Shown here: positions 45,445 through 55,539 of the stretch, one piece after another
Numbering within the stretch: position 1 is the stretch's first letter
Layout: the number at the start of each line of letters is the position of its first letter
Assembly: GCF_025370775.1 (NCBI RefSeq)
Contig: NZ_JAMXEX010000005.1
Span: 301,880 to 365,879, forward strand
DNA: 64,000 bases
Direction: 5' to 3'
Origin: Ancylothrix sp. D3o
Lineage (GTDB): Bacteria > Cyanobacteriota > Cyanobacteriia > Cyanobacteriales > Oscillatoriaceae
The notes under the pieces: generated by a model
The model's input: the letters and a program-made list of their open reading frames with translations, nothing else
Told to the model about the DNA's origin: nothing
The model's database searches: none
Translations under genes and position numbers: made by a program

Positions 45445-45633
45445 TTAAGCGCGGTCGATGGTGTTTTTAACACTATCTTTGGCATCTTCAACGCTGTGGC
45501 GAACAGTGGCTTCGCCTTGTTTCATTTTGCCTTCGGCTTGATCGCCTGCGTCGCCGGTGACGTTACCCATTGCTTCTTGGGCTTTGCCTTCAATATTTTT
45601 GGCTGTGGCTTTGGCTCTTTCTTCTAAACTCAT
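45445..45633 (-). CDS. CsbD-family stress protein
   Basis: 62 residues: MSLEERAKATAKNIEGKAQE, then AMGNVTGDAGDQAEGKMKQG and a helical tail. This is the CsbD pattern (conserved A-K-N-I-E-G-K-xQE and G-D). CsbD proteins are induced by general stress in many bacteria. GGAGAAAAAT precedes the ATG. Next to the lipoprotein gene on the same strand. Confidence 0.88.
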   Translation of the reverse strand: MSLEERAKATAKNIEGKAQEAMGNVTGDAGDQAEGKMKQGEATVRHSVEDAKDSVKNTIDRA

Positions 45634-45787
45634 AATTTTTCTCCTTGTTTGTGTTTTGGTTTTCTCTTCTTTTAATTTAGCGTTTTTGGTTTTGTTTTGT
45701 TCTCTATCTCAAGGGTGATCAATTCTTTTTTGTTGTCTATTTTTGGAAGTTTTTTGTTTTGATTACAGCGCATGAAATTGTTATAAA

Positions 45788-45982
45788 TCAGCGTTGAGGC
45801 TGTTGAATTTTGCGGTCGTTCTCTTCTTTAAGTTCGTCCCCGCTGTGTAGGGTTTGGGATTCAATGTTTGCAGCGCGTGTTTCGGTTTTTTCCGAAGGTT
45901 GGCTGCTATTTTCTCCCATTTTTTGCTGAATTTTGGCTTGTGGGTCGCTGCGGGTGGTTCTTCCCTCTTTTTCTAGGCTCAT
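45788..45982 (-). CDS. Small disordered hydrophilic protein
   Basis: 64 residues: MSLEKEGRTTRSDPQAKIQQ and onward, rich in Gln, Glu, Ser and Arg, with no hydrophobic core. The first four residues MSLE match the CsbD neighbour. GGAGC lies 4 bases before the ATG, a good ribosome site. Probably an intrinsically disordered stress-type protein; no function assigned. Confidence 0.6.
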   Translation of the reverse strand: MSLEKEGRTTRSDPQAKIQQKMGENSSQPSEKTETRAANIESQTLHSGDELKEENDRKIQQPQR

Positions 45983-46408
45983 TTTGCTCCTTTGCCGTTT
46001 CGGTAGTTCTATATTATTTAAGTTAAGAGTGTTTTTTTTAGCCGTCCTCTACCTGGGGGTATAATTCGAGGGCGAGAGCGGGTGAAATGTTTGTTATCTA
46101 GTTGGGGATCACGGCTTTAATATGAAGATCGCAAGCAAAGCTGAATGAGTAAAAGTGCTGAGGAGCCGGATAAAGGAATATTTTAATGAAAGTATTTATT
46201 GGCTAAAGGTGGGATTAACCCGCCAAAAAAAGGGGGTTTTTACGCCTATCAAAGGGTGGGTTTAGTGATTTTTGGCAAAAAATGCTAAAATTAAGTAAGT
46301 AAGATAAACAAACCGGCCAGAAACGTTTGCTTGATTGTTAGTAAATCAGCACTCCCCAGAGAGGCCGGTGTTAAAATATAAATTTGGAAGTAACTGCATA
46401 AATTGCTC
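45983..46408. other. Spacer upstream of uvrB
   Basis: About 425 bases between divergent genes, presumably carrying the promoters of uvrB and the 64-residue gene. I noted GGTTAATCCCACC-like inverted stretches near 46205-46240 but see no clear LexA-type box or RNA gene. Confidence 0.35.
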
Positions 46409-48406
46409 ATGGCAGAATTTCATTTGCAAGCGCCTTTTGTTCCCACCGGCGACCAACCACAAGCTATCGCCCAATTGGTAAAAGGAATACAGGCCGGTTA
46501 TCCCCATCAAACCTTGTTGGGCGCAACCGGCACCGGCAAAACATTTTCTATAGCTTCAGTCATTGAAAAAATCGGTAAACCTACGCTTGTTCTCGCCCAC
46601 AATAAAACCCTCGCCGCCCAATTGTGTAATGAGTTAAGGCAATTTTTTCCTGAGAATGCTGTAGAATATTTCATCAGTTATTACGACTATTACCAACCGG
46701 AAGCTTATATTCCTGTTACGGATACTTACATCGAAAAAACAGCCTCAATTAATGAGGAAATTGATATGTTGCGTCACTCAGCAACGCGCTCATTATTTGA
46801 ACGTCAAGATGTGATTGTGGTGGCTTCGATTAGCTGTATTTACGGTTTAGGGATGCCGGCGGAATATTTCAAAGCTTCGATTCCTTTACGAGTCGGAAAA
46901 GAAGTCAATCAGCGCGAATTATTGCGGGATTTAGCGACGGTTCAATATAGCCGCAATGATACAGAATTAGGTCGAGGCAAATTCCGCGTCCGGGGTGATG
47001 TTTTGGAAATTGGGCCGGCCTATGAAGACCGTATTATTCGCGTTGAATTTTTTGGCGATGAAATTGAAGCGATCCGCTATGTAGATCCGGTAACAGGTAG
47101 TATTTTACAAAGTTTAGAAGGCTTAAATGTTTATCCAGCACGTCACTTTGTCACGCCTGAAGATAAACTCGAAGACGCTTGTCTCGCCATTCGGCAAGAA
47201 TTAGAAGAACGGCTGGAAGAGTTGAATAAAGAAGGTAAGTTACTTGAAGCCCAGCGCCTTGAACAACGCTGTCGGTATGATTTAGAGATGTTGGAAGAGG
47301 TGGGATATTGCAATGGTGTAGAAAATTATTCGCGGCATTTGGCAGGCAGAATGGCCGGTGAACCGCCGGAATGTTTAATTGATTATTTCCCGAAAGATTG
47401 GCTATTAGTGGTGGATGAATCCCACGTTACAGTTCCCCAAATTCGCGGGATGTATAATGGCGACCAAGCGCGGAAAAAAGTATTAATTGATCATGGTTTT
47501 CGCTTACCGAGTGCGGCGGATAACCGGCCCCTAAAGTCTGATGAATTTTGGGATAAAGTTAATCAATGTATTTTCGTTTCTGCAACGCCTGGAGATTGGG
47601 AAATGCAGTTAACAGAAGGGAAAATAGCCGAGCAAATTATTCGACCCACCGGCGTGCTTGATCCAGAGATTTTTGTCCGTCCAACGGAGGGGCAAATTGA
47701 TGATTTGTTAGGGGAAATTAAAGAACGAGTTGTTAAACAAGAACGGGTACTTGTGACAACTTTAACAAAACGGATGGCAGAAGATTTGACAGAATATTTG
47801 CAAGAGCGAGCTATCCGTGTCCGCTATTTGCATTCAGAAATCAAATCAATTGAGCGCATTGAGATTATTCAAGCGTTGCAAGAAGGTGAGTTTGATGTGT
47901 TAGTTGGGGTGAACTTATTACGGGAAGGTTTAGACTTACCGGAAGTTTCCCTGGTGGCGATTTTAGATGCAGATAAGGAGGGTTTTTTGCGTGCAGAACG
48001 TTCGCTTATTCAAACCATCGGACGAGCGGCGCGTCATGTGCGCGGACAAGCGATTTTGTATGGGGATAATTTGACGAAAAGTATGATTAAGGCGATGGAA
48101 GAAACGGATCGCCGCAGGGGTATTCAGATGGCGTATAATCGGATGCACAATATTACGCCGCAGCCGATTAAGAAAAAGTCGGGGAATGCAATTTTGGCGT
48201 TTTTGGATGTCTCAAGACGGTTGAATTCTCAGCAGTTGGAGGTGGCTTATGAGCAGGCGGATGATTTATCTTTGGAACAAATACCAGAGTTAATTACGCA
48301 GTTGGAAGCGCAGATGAAGGAGGCGGCGAAAAAGTTGGAATTTGAGCAGGCGGCGAAGTACCGAGATCAGATTAAGCATCTGCGAGATAAGATGTTGGGG
48401 AATTAG
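46409..48406 (+). CDS. uvrB: Excinuclease ABC subunit B
   Basis: 665 residues from ATG 46409 (the frame also allows a TTG six bases upstream). Walker [15 protein letters not shown], beta-hairpin region [16 protein letters not shown]-like box [19 protein letters not shown], motifs [54 protein letters not shown] and a C-terminal UVR domain ([17 protein letters not shown]). Core nucleotide excision repair helicase acting with UvrA and UvrC. Length and motifs are complete. Confidence 0.98.
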   Translation: MAEFHLQAPFVPTGDQPQAIAQLVKGIQAGYPHQTLLGATGTGKTFSIASVIEKIGKPTLVLAHNKTLAAQLCNELRQFFPENAVEYFISYYDYYQPEAYIPVTDTYIEKTASINEEIDMLRHSATRSLFERQDVIVVASISCIYGLGMPAEYFKASIPLRVGKEVNQRELLRDLATVQYSRNDTELGRGKFRVRGDVLEIGPAYEDRIIRVEFFGDEIEAIRYVDPVTGSILQSLEGLNVYPARHFVTPEDKLEDACLAIRQELEERLEELNKEGKLLEAQRLEQRCRYDLEMLEEVGYCNGVENYSRHLAGRMAGEPPECLIDYFPKDWLLVVDESHVTVPQIRGMYNGDQARKKVLIDHGFRLPSAADNRPLKSDEFWDKVNQCIFVSATPGDWEMQLTEGKIAEQIIRPTGVLDPEIFVRPTEGQIDDLLGEIKERVVKQERVLVTTLTKRMAEDLTEYLQERAIRVRYLHSEIKSIERIEIIQALQEGEFDVLVGVNLLREGLDLPEVSLVAILDADKEGFLRAERSLIQTIGRAARHVRGQAILYGDNLTKSMIKAMEETDRRRGIQMAYNRMHNITPQPIKKKSGNAILAFLDVSRRLNSQQLEVAYEQADDLSLEQIPELITQLEAQMKEAAKKLEFEQAAKYRDQIKHLRDKMLGN

Positions 48407-48410
48407 TTAG

Positions 48411-48466
48411 TTTGGGTTGGGTTGGGTTGAGTTGAGTTGGGTTTCGCTTTGCTCAACCCAACCTAC
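48411..48466. repeat. Dispersed GTTGGGTT repeat with 11-bp hairpin
   Basis: GTTGGGTTGAG (48421-48431) pairs exactly with CTCAACCCAAC (48452-48462). Located between the convergent uvrB and Uma2 stops, so it could also end transcription. Same family as 31291-31393 and 49241-49274. Confidence 0.7.
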
Positions 48467-48469
48467 GAT

Positions 48470-49165
48470 TTACAATTGTTTGGGATCTATTCCAAATTCT
48501 CGCAATTTTGCTTCTAAGAGTTCATTGCGCCGGCGTTGTTGTTCGAGTTCAGATAAAGCATTTTCTTTTTCTTGACGTTCTTGTTCTCGAAGTTGTCCAA
48601 TTTCCACAAAAGATAAAAACTTTTGTCCATCTGGCCGGTAAATTTCTAGGGTATCGTCTGGAAGTTCAAAGCGGATATTTAAACGGGGACTCACCCATCC
48701 ATTAATTTCTTCGATGATTTCTAAATGTTGTCCTGAACGCAAATAGCCAATGAATTCATTATCATCTGGATCGTAGATGTAATATTCTTCTACGCCGTAA
48801 GTTTCGTAAAATTTGAATTTCAAAGCCATTTTTTTGAGCCGGTTTCCGGGGGATAATATTTCAAATACAACTTGCGGGGGGATGTTGTTTTCTTCCCATT
48901 GTTTATAGGAACCTCGGTCGCCTTTTGGCCGGTTGAAAACAACCATAGTATCGGGTGCTTGGCGTCGTTTGTTATCGCCTTCTACGGGATACCATAGTAA
49001 GTCACCGGCTACAAAAACATCGGGGTTATTTGCGTATAATAATTCGAGGTTTTCTTTGATGGTGACAATCCAGCGGAATTGTTTGGTATTATCTGACATG
49101 GGTTCGCCGTCGCTGTCGGGGTAGATGATGGCCGGTTTTTTTGTGCTTTCGAGTTGTTTGATCAT
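48470..49165 (-). CDS. Uma2 family (DUF820) putative endonuclease with coiled-coil tail
   Basis: 231 residues, longer than the two copies at 20-21 kb by a C-terminal coiled coil (REQERQEKENALSELEQQRR). Core features: RRQAPDTMVVFNRPKGDRGS, PPQVVFEILSPGNRLKK, YYIYDPDDNEFIGYLR and EIYRPDGQKFLSF. Not closely related to the tandem pair. AAGGTAA lies 8 bases before the ATG at 49165. Role of this abundant cyanobacterial family is unsettled. Confidence 0.88.
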   Translation of the reverse strand: MIKQLESTKKPAIIYPDSDGEPMSDNTKQFRWIVTIKENLELLYANNPDVFVAGDLLWYPVEGDNKRRQAPDTMVVFNRPKGDRGSYKQWEENNIPPQVVFEILSPGNRLKKMALKFKFYETYGVEEYYIYDPDDNEFIGYLRSGQHLEIIEEINGWVSPRLNIRFELPDDTLEIYRPDGQKFLSFVEIGQLREQERQEKENALSELEQQRRRNELLEAKLREFGIDPKQL

Positions 49166-49240
49166 AAATAAATTACCTTTTTAAAGTTGGAATTGAGAGG
49201 CCGGTGGGTTAGGATGATTTTAACAAATAGGCCGGTTTTT

Positions 49241-49274
49241 GTAGGTTGGGTAGAACGAAGTGAAACCCAACCCA
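49241..49274. repeat. Dispersed GTAGGTTGGGT repeat
   Basis: GTAGGTTGGGTAGAACGAAG followed by TGAAACCCAACCCA, an inverted repeat in the spacer between Uma2 and the 86-residue gene. Confidence 0.65.
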
Positions 49275-49354
49275 TACAACACTAGCCTTTTCACCCACCG
49301 GCCACTTTTTGCAAAAATCTCCTATCATTTTTATAACCCTATTATCTTATCGCT

Positions 49355-49615
49355 ATGACAACTACCCCTCTAACAAAAGCCTATGAAGAATTAATCGAAT
49401 TTATAGCCACCGGCACCACTCCCCAAAGCCTAATTAACTTTCAAGCTTCTGATACCGTAAAACAGCGGGTAATACACCTAATTGAGCTAGAAAAAATCAA
49501 CAGCCTCACTCAAGACGAAAAGAAAGAATTAGACAACTATATGCAAATTGAACATTTGATGAGGTTAGCAAAAGCAAAAGCCTATAAATACCTGCCAACC
49601 TCATCACATCAATAA
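49355..49615 (+). CDS. Small helical protein, unknown
   Basis: 86 residues, acidic and helical (LTKAYEELIEFIATGTTPQS, EKKELDNYMQIEHLMRLAKA). Such short proteins are frequent in cyanobacteria near addiction or Uma2-type genes; no toxin partner is adjacent here. Unrecognised. Codon use is ordinary and the frame begins with an ATG, but no strong ribosome site is visible. Confidence 0.6.
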   Translation: MTTTPLTKAYEELIEFIATGTTPQSLINFQASDTVKQRVIHLIELEKINSLTQDEKKELDNYMQIEHLMRLAKAKAYKYLPTSSHQ

Positions 49616-49627
49616 AAAATCGAAATA

Positions 49628-50464
49628 CTAACTCACCCCATACTCCTTAAACCAAGCTAACAACCGGCGCCACCCATCCTCCGCCGGCTCCTTGCGATAA
49701 GTAGGCCGGTAATCAGCATAAAAACCATGCGGAGCATCCGGGTATAAAATAATCTCAGAACCACTCTCCCCAGCCTTCAAAATACCCCGCATTTTCTCTA
49801 CCGCCTCATTAGGAATTAAATCATCCTTACCCCCATACAAACCCAAAACCGGCACCTTCAAATACGGCGCAACATCAATCGGATGCTTAGGCGTTAAAGC
49901 CGTCGAATCAGACATCAACCGGCCATACCAAGCCACCCCCGCCTTAATTTTAGGATTATGCGCCGCATACATCCAAACAACCCTTCCTCCCCAACAAAAC
50001 CCCGTAATTCCAACCTTATTACCATCCCCCTTACTAGACTTTTCTGCCCAAGCAATTGTCGCATCCAAATCAGACATAACCTGAGCATCAGGAACCTTAG
50101 AAACTACCTTAGAAACAATCTCTTGAACATTCGTCATCCCCGAAACATCACCCTGACGAGCAAACATTTCTGGCGCAATTGCTAAATATCCTAACTTAGC
50201 AAACCGGCGACAAACATCCTGAATATGTTCATGCACCCCAAAAATTTCTTGCACCACCAAAACTACCGGAAAACTATTACCAGATGCCGGCATTGCACGA
50301 TAAGCCGGTATTTCTCCATCCTCTACCGGAATTTTTACCTCACCGGCAATTAAACCCTCACTATCCGTCTTAATTGTTTGGGCTGAAATTGGGCCCGCCG
50401 CCACCGCAAAACCAACCGCAAGTGCAGACATTACAAAAAACTGCCGGCGTGTTAAATCAGCCAT
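49628..50464 (-). CDS. Dienelactone hydrolase family protein, Tat-exported
   Basis: 278 residues from ATG 50464 (GGAGC about 9 bases upstream); an upstream in-frame Met would add 9 unlikely residues. Twin-arginine signal [20 protein letters not shown] then AAGPISAQ. Hydrolase motifs: [20 protein letters not shown], nucleophile elbow [10 protein letters not shown] (Cys in GFCWGG as in dienelactone hydrolases), [15 protein letters not shown] and [13 protein letters not shown] with the catalytic His. Periplasmic or thylakoid lumen export is predicted. Substrate unknown. Confidence 0.9.
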   Translation of the reverse strand: MADLTRRQFFVMSALAVGFAVAAGPISAQTIKTDSEGLIAGEVKIPVEDGEIPAYRAMPASGNSFPVVLVVQEIFGVHEHIQDVCRRFAKLGYLAIAPEMFARQGDVSGMTNVQEIVSKVVSKVPDAQVMSDLDATIAWAEKSSKGDGNKVGITGFCWGGRVVWMYAAHNPKIKAGVAWYGRLMSDSTALTPKHPIDVAPYLKVPVLGLYGGKDDLIPNEAVEKMRGILKAGESGSEIILYPDAPHGFYADYRPTYRKEPAEDGWRRLLAWFKEYGVS

Positions 50465-50775
50465 AAATCTTTGCTCCAAAAAGTAATACAACGCTATCAG
50501 GAATCTGCTGTTTTTTAACCAATCATACCAGATTTAATTTTCAGAGTGGGGTTTTTTGGATTTGTGGGAGAGGTTTTATTTTTTAACCGCAGATGTTAGG
50601 CGTAGCCTGCACTTCGTGCGTACGCAGATGAACGCGGATAGGTTATCTGTTTGAAATTGGATTTGGGATGAGGGATGACTGTTGATTAAAAAAATCTTTA
50701 CAGACTCTTCATAATTTTAGCGCCTCAACTCTTGGCAAATTAGGCATAACAGAAAGAGAGGCTTTTATTAAAAAA
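50465..50775. other. Spacer with dispersed repeat between divergent genes
   Basis: About 310 bases. Contains the HCCR-like repeat at 50585-50640 and a region ahead of the aminotransferase gene. No promoter identified with confidence. Confidence 0.35.
50585..50640. repeat. Dispersed repeat with nested insertion (CGCAGATGAACGCGGAT type)
   Basis: ACCGCAGATG then a 27-base insert with GGCGTAGCCTGCACTTCGTGC, then GCAGATGAACGCGGAT. The uninterrupted form is at 55540-55573 in the opposite orientation. Suggests a short nested element of the GGCGTAGCC kind. Confidence 0.65.
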
Positions 50776-51918
50776 ATGACGCCAAATACCATAAATAAAA
50801 TACCGTTCGTTGACTTTAGCCACCAACACCAACCGATCCAAACTCAACTCGAACAAGCAATCCAAACCGTAATTCAACGCGGCGATTTTGTCTTAGGAGA
50901 AGCCCTGACAGAATTTGAAAATGCTTTTGCCGGCGCCTGTGGTGTCAAATATGGCATCGGCGTTGCTTGTGGTACTGATGCTATTGCCCTTGGATTACAA
51001 GCCTGTGGAATTCGTAGCGGTGATGAAATCTTGGTTCCCGCCAACACTTTTATCGCCACCGTGATCGGAGTTTTGCGGGCCGGTGCAGTTCCTATCCTCG
51101 TTGATTGTGACGTAGAAACAGCCTTAATTGACCTGGAAGCAGCCGAAAAAGCAATTTCCCCCAAAACAAAAGCAATCTTGCCGGTGCATTTATACGGCCA
51201 AATGGTCTCGCCAAAACAACTCCTCGACTTCGCCGGCACCCATAACCTCTTCATCTTTGAAGACGCAGCCCAAGCCCACCTCGCTTTATCCGAAGGCTAC
51301 CGCGCCGGCAGCATCGGTAAAGCCAGCGCCTTCAGCTTTTATCCCAGCAAAAACCTCGGCGGTTTTGGTGACGGCGGAATGGTAGTCACCCCCGATCCCG
51401 ACATTGCCAAAAATCTCCGTTCCCTCCGCAACTACGGCGCCCCCCAAAAATATCTCCACACCGACACCGGCACAAATAGCCGCCTCGACACCCTCCAAGC
51501 CGCCGTCTTAAACGTCAAACTTCCACACCTTCGGAAATGGAACCAACAACGAAACACAGCAGCCCAAAACTATGAGAATTTATTGCACAATAAACCTATC
51601 ATCCCTCTCCAAAACAAAACAGCCACCGGCCATGTTTATCACCTCTATGTTATTCGTATCCCCCACCCCTTAGATCGCAATTTTTTTCAACAACAACTTG
51701 CCGAAATTGGCATCCAAACCGGCATCCATTATCCCCTACCTTGCCACCTCCAACCCGCCTATCAAAACTTAGGCTATCAAAAAGGCGATTTTCCCGCCGC
51801 TGAAACCCTCTCTCAAGAAATACTTTCCTTGCCTATGTATCCGGGTTTAACCCCCTCCCAAATTCAGCAAGTCATCAACAGTATAGAACTTGTTTTGTGC
51901 CATCAAAATAAACTATAA
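50776..51918 (+). CDS. DegT/DnrJ/EryC1/StrS-family sugar aminotransferase
   Basis: 380 residues. PLP-binding Lys in FSFYPSKNLGGFGDGGMVV, plus ACGTDAIALGLQACGI, VPANTFIATVIGVLRAGAVP, PVHLYGQMV and EDAAQAH. Family members transaminate nucleotide-linked keto sugars for polysaccharide and antibiotic sugars. Its stop is 4 bases from the exosortase start, and the following four genes are all exopolysaccharide or exosortase genes on the same strand, supporting a role in EPS sugar synthesis. Confidence 0.9.
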   Translation: MTPNTINKIPFVDFSHQHQPIQTQLEQAIQTVIQRGDFVLGEALTEFENAFAGACGVKYGIGVACGTDAIALGLQACGIRSGDEILVPANTFIATVIGVLRAGAVPILVDCDVETALIDLEAAEKAISPKTKAILPVHLYGQMVSPKQLLDFAGTHNLFIFEDAAQAHLALSEGYRAGSIGKASAFSFYPSKNLGGFGDGGMVVTPDPDIAKNLRSLRNYGAPQKYLHTDTGTNSRLDTLQAAVLNVKLPHLRKWNQQRNTAAQNYENLLHNKPIIPLQNKTATGHVYHLYVIRIPHPLDRNFFQQQLAEIGIQTGIHYPLPCHLQPAYQNLGYQKGDFPAAETLSQEILSLPMYPGLTPSQIQQVINSIELVLCHQNKL

Positions 51919-51922
51919 AATC

Positions 51923-52819
51923 ATGCAAATTGAACGCAAAATTACTGACAATATCCAGCCATACCTCCTTTTTGGCAGCATCCTAAGTCTGCTAAGCATT
52001 TTGTATGCACCCGTGCTGATTCACTGGTACCAAGGCTGGCTAAAAATGATTAAAATCAGCCTTGAACACGAATATTTCAGTCACGGACTCATCGGCTTAC
52101 CTTTCGCCGCCTATATTAGTTGGCTCGACCGGCACAACTGGCAAAAACTCCCCAACCAAACTCATCCCCTCGGTGGTTTTTTGCTTGGACTTGCAGGAGT
52201 TATGTATCTCAGCGGACTACCCGATCTTGTCAATTTATCCTTTCCAATTATTTTAACCGGCATGAGTTTATGGTTTAAAGGAATTGCCGGTTTAAAACAA
52301 CAAGGCTTTCCCCTCCTTCTCACATTTTTAGCCACCCCCAACGAACTACCTTATCTTATTGCCCCTTACACCTTACCTCTGCAAAGTTTTATTGCTGGAT
52401 GTGCGGGATTTTTCCTCATTCAATTAGGTATGGACGTTACCGTTCAAAACATTAACATTTTTGTTGGTGACAAAATTGTAGAAGTCGCCCCTCACTGTGC
52501 CGGTTTAAAAATGTTATTTACCAGCCTTTATGTCAGTTTAATGCTAATTAATTGGTACGGCACCTGGACATCCCGCGCCACAACCATCACATTTTTAACC
52601 CTTACCGTACTAATGAGTACCATTGCAAACATTATTCGCAACACCTTACTCACCTTATTTCACGGCACCGGCGCCAACCAACTTTTTAACTGGCTACATG
52701 ACGGATGGGGCGGAGATTTATACTCGGCAATTATGCTAGTTTTATTAATAGTCATCCTCAACGGCCTGGAAAAACTCAAAGAAGTCTTTACCTTTGAACC
52801 AGAAACCGAAGATGGGTAA
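51923..52819 (+). CDS. Cyanoexosortase (type B likely)
   Basis: 298 residues from ATG 51923, four bases after the aminotransferase stop; the frame extends to 51890 inside that gene. Eight or so membrane segments. Catalytic Cys in VEVAPHCAGLKMLFTSLYVS, Arg in IANIIRNTLL and His in LFNWLHDGWGGDLYS match the exosortase Cys-Arg-His triad. The adjacent protein is of the exosortase-B-associated kind, so B type is likely. Exosortases process PEP-CTERM proteins and are coupled to EPS synthesis; no PEP-CTERM protein is seen in this window. Confidence 0.85.
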   Translation: MQIERKITDNIQPYLLFGSILSLLSILYAPVLIHWYQGWLKMIKISLEHEYFSHGLIGLPFAAYISWLDRHNWQKLPNQTHPLGGFLLGLAGVMYLSGLPDLVNLSFPIILTGMSLWFKGIAGLKQQGFPLLLTFLATPNELPYLIAPYTLPLQSFIAGCAGFFLIQLGMDVTVQNINIFVGDKIVEVAPHCAGLKMLFTSLYVSLMLINWYGTWTSRATTITFLTLTVLMSTIANIIRNTLLTLFHGTGANQLFNWLHDGWGGDLYSAIMLVLLIVILNGLEKLKEVFTFEPETEDG

Positions 52820-52888
52820 ATACTAATTGCACACATGACAAATTAGCTTACGGGCAGTGTCCCTCTGCCTGCCCTAGACAAACCACCC

Positions 52889-53584
52889 ATGAAAAATGAA
52901 AGCCTTTCTAAAATAATTTTATTCCTATTTTTATTAGGGGTAATAGTAGTGGGGGCAATTCCAGGGTATTTTAGCGGATATTGGCGATGGCAAAAGCCCC
53001 CAGCAGTTGCAAATATTGAACAACTCAGACATCTACGCACAACCGGCCTCACAGTAGAAAACTGGCAAACCCTCGATAAACAACCCTTAAACATCGGCGG
53101 TTTGCATTGGATTTTACAAGACATCCAAAACGATACTAAAACCAAAGCCTTAATCTTATTATTACCCCAATCAGAATCTACAGATCAACCACAAGTTGAA
53201 TGGACAGATATCAGCGGTTTACAGCGGTGGAACATGGACTCACAAACCCAAATTAAATTTACAGCAACCACCCCACAAAATCCCCCTTCTAATACATCCC
53301 AAACAGCCACAGTAGAAGCAAATTTTTTTCGGGCCTGGAGTGACCGGCAAACCTGGGCAGTAGTCTCTTGGTACGCCTTCCCCACCGGCGGAAACCCATC
53401 ACCCCAAGCATGGTTTTGGGCAGATCGTAAAGCCCAACTCTCTAACCGGCGTGTTCCCTGGGTTGCAGTTAGCATCCAAATTTTTATCGAACCATTAGGA
53501 GATATCTCCAAAATCAGGCCGGTGGCCGAATCTTTGGCTAAAAATGTTCAAACTGCTTTAATGACCGGCCCCTTGGCAGAATAG
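52889..53584 (+). CDS. Exosortase-associated membrane protein (EpsI-like)
   Basis: 231 residues. A single N-terminal membrane helix (KIILFLFLLGVIVVGAIPGY) then a soluble domain with RTTGLTVENWQTLDKQPLNI, VEWTDISGLQRWN and FRAWSDRQTWAVVSWYAFPT. I associate this with the cyanoexosortase B system partner (family recalled, not checked). It lies about 70 bases after the exosortase gene on the same strand. Confidence 0.8.
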   Translation: MKNESLSKIILFLFLLGVIVVGAIPGYFSGYWRWQKPPAVANIEQLRHLRTTGLTVENWQTLDKQPLNIGGLHWILQDIQNDTKTKALILLLPQSESTDQPQVEWTDISGLQRWNMDSQTQIKFTATTPQNPPSNTSQTATVEANFFRAWSDRQTWAVVSWYAFPTGGNPSPQAWFWADRKAQLSNRRVPWVAVSIQIFIEPLGDISKIRPVAESLAKNVQTALMTGPLAE

Positions 53585-53647
53585 GAGATCATAATACAAC
53601 CGAACCCATCGGCCCCTTATCATTTAGCCATGAGCATTTACCATTGA

Positions 53648-55483
53648 ATGATGATTAAATTCTCCCCATACCACTTATTGTCATTGACTGGTGCAAGTCT
53701 CCCCACCGGCACCATAACCCTAATCATGGCCGGCATTTTAAATACTACTCAACTGCCAACCAACGCCCAAACCCCACAACTCCTTTCACCACCGCCCAAT
53801 TCCACCCCCTCTTTTAACCCTCCCGCCAGCGGAACGCGACAGGGTGGAGTTCCGCAGACAAGCGACTTATTCCGAACCTACCGATTAGGCCCAGGCGATC
53901 AAATATTCGTGCAAGTATTTCGCTATCCCGACCTTACCTTCAACGGCCAGATTAACCCTGAAGGCAAAATCATCATGCCCTTAATTGGCAGTTTATCTGT
54001 CCAAGGATTAACCCTAGAACAAGCCCAAGAACTCATCCAAGTAAGACTGAGCCAATTTATCCGAGATCCGATTGTAACGCTTGCCCTCGCAGCCCAAAGA
54101 CCCGTAAATATTGCCATCACAGGCGAAGTCGGCCAACCGGGGTTTTATGTTATCCCTACAAATATTCAACCTAGAATAGCCAGCGCCATAATATTAGCCG
54201 GTGGAGCAAACCCAACCGCAGACTTAAGATTTGTCCGAATTCGGCGAACCTTAAACGATGGAACAGTCCTAGAACGCAACTTTGATTTATTCACCCCCCT
54301 GCAAAGCGGCGGGGAACTGCCAAGCGAACGCCTTGAAGACGGCGACGTAATAATTATCCCCAAACAAGACATCACCACAGCCCCCAGCTACAACCCCCAA
54401 ATTATCAGCCAATCAAACCTAGCATCCAACCGGCCCATATCAGTCACCGTCGCCGGAGAAGTAGGCCGGCCAGGATTTTATCCCCTCCCTCCCCAGAGTG
54501 TGCGAGTGTTCGACGCCTTACAGATAGCCGGTGGACTCACAGCAGCCTCAGACTTAAGCAGCATCAAAATCCGACGTACCCTCTCAGATGGATCAGTAAT
54601 CGAACAAACCCTAGACTTTTTGACACCCCTCACCACCGGCACCCTACCCCCCGCCTTTCGACTTTCCGAAGGCGACGTCATTTTTATCCCAAAACGCGAA
54701 ATAAGCAGCGCCGGCGATGAAATCAGCGCGTTAATTGGCCGGTCAACCCTGGCATCCCAAACCGGCATCCAAGTCACTGTCACCGGCGAAATCGCCAAAC
54801 CTGGATTTTATCCCCTACAAGCAAACGCCTCACGAGTATCCGACGTCTTACTGCTGGCCGGTGGAATCACCCAAACCGCAGACTTGCGAGCCGTCCGTGT
54901 GCGAAGATCATTAGGAGAAGGCCGGTATAGCGAAGAAACCCTCGACTTATTCACCCCCTTACAAAACTCCCAACCCCTACCCGACCTGCGTTTAGCCAAT
55001 GGCGATGCCGTCATTGTCCCCAGACTCGAACCCGGAACCGATGCAGCCTACGACCGACGATTAATAGCCCGCTCAACCCTCGCAAAACCCACCATCAACG
55101 TGCGAATTTTAAGTTACCCTAGTGGTGCAGCCGGTACCGTCAGCCTTCCCAACGGCAGCAGCTTTGCGGACGCACTCAACAACATCCCCCTAGATAGAGC
55201 CAACCTCCGCAGCATAGCCTTGATACGCTTTGATCCCGAACAAGGAAAAGCAGTCTCACAAGACCTAGACGGCAAAGAAGCACTATTGGGAGATCCCACC
55301 CAAAACCCCATGCTCCAAGACAACGACGTTATTGTAGTTGGTCGAAACCTAGTAGCAAGAATAAGCTACGCCCTCAACACCTTTACGCAACCATTTCGAG
55401 ATATTCTCGGATTTTTGCTATTTTTTGAATCCCTCAGCAATAGCGCCACAAACCTCTTTGCCCCCCCCGGAACTAACCGCTAA
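53648..55483 (+). CDS. Wza-like polysaccharide export protein with multiple SLBB domains
   Basis: 611 residues. Signal region LLSLTGASLPTGTITLIMAG then Poly_export domain (YRLGPGDQIFVQVFRYPDLT, MPLIGSLSVQGLTLEQAQEL). Three consecutive SLBB repeats follow, each with (A/V)GE(V/I)xxPGFY: ITGEVGQPGFYVI, VAGEVGRPGFYPL and VTGEIAKPGFYPL, and later a more diverged C-terminal part with RISYALNTFTQPFRD. Outer-membrane/periplasm EPS exporter. Two Mets at the start (53648, 53651). Co-directional with the exosortase genes and the Wzc-like gene. Confidence 0.92.
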   Translation: MMIKFSPYHLLSLTGASLPTGTITLIMAGILNTTQLPTNAQTPQLLSPPPNSTPSFNPPASGTRQGGVPQTSDLFRTYRLGPGDQIFVQVFRYPDLTFNGQINPEGKIIMPLIGSLSVQGLTLEQAQELIQVRLSQFIRDPIVTLALAAQRPVNIAITGEVGQPGFYVIPTNIQPRIASAIILAGGANPTADLRFVRIRRTLNDGTVLERNFDLFTPLQSGGELPSERLEDGDVIIIPKQDITTAPSYNPQIISQSNLASNRPISVTVAGEVGRPGFYPLPPQSVRVFDALQIAGGLTAASDLSSIKIRRTLSDGSVIEQTLDFLTPLTTGTLPPAFRLSEGDVIFIPKREISSAGDEISALIGRSTLASQTGIQVTVTGEIAKPGFYPLQANASRVSDVLLLAGGITQTADLRAVRVRRSLGEGRYSEETLDLFTPLQNSQPLPDLRLANGDAVIVPRLEPGTDAAYDRRLIARSTLAKPTINVRILSYPSGAAGTVSLPNGSSFADALNNIPLDRANLRSIALIRFDPEQGKAVSQDLDGKEALLGDPTQNPMLQDNDVIVVGRNLVARISYALNTFTQPFRDILGFLLFFESLSNSATNLFAPPGTNR

Positions 55484-55539
55484 TTTAAAAAAATATTGTT
55501 AAACCTTTAACCTTCAAACCCCTATCCTTTTTCATCCCT

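Noticed and set aside
46201-46270. Riboswitch or small RNA upstream of uvrB
   Set aside because: Short GGGTTAACCCGCC-like complementarity only; no recognised fold.
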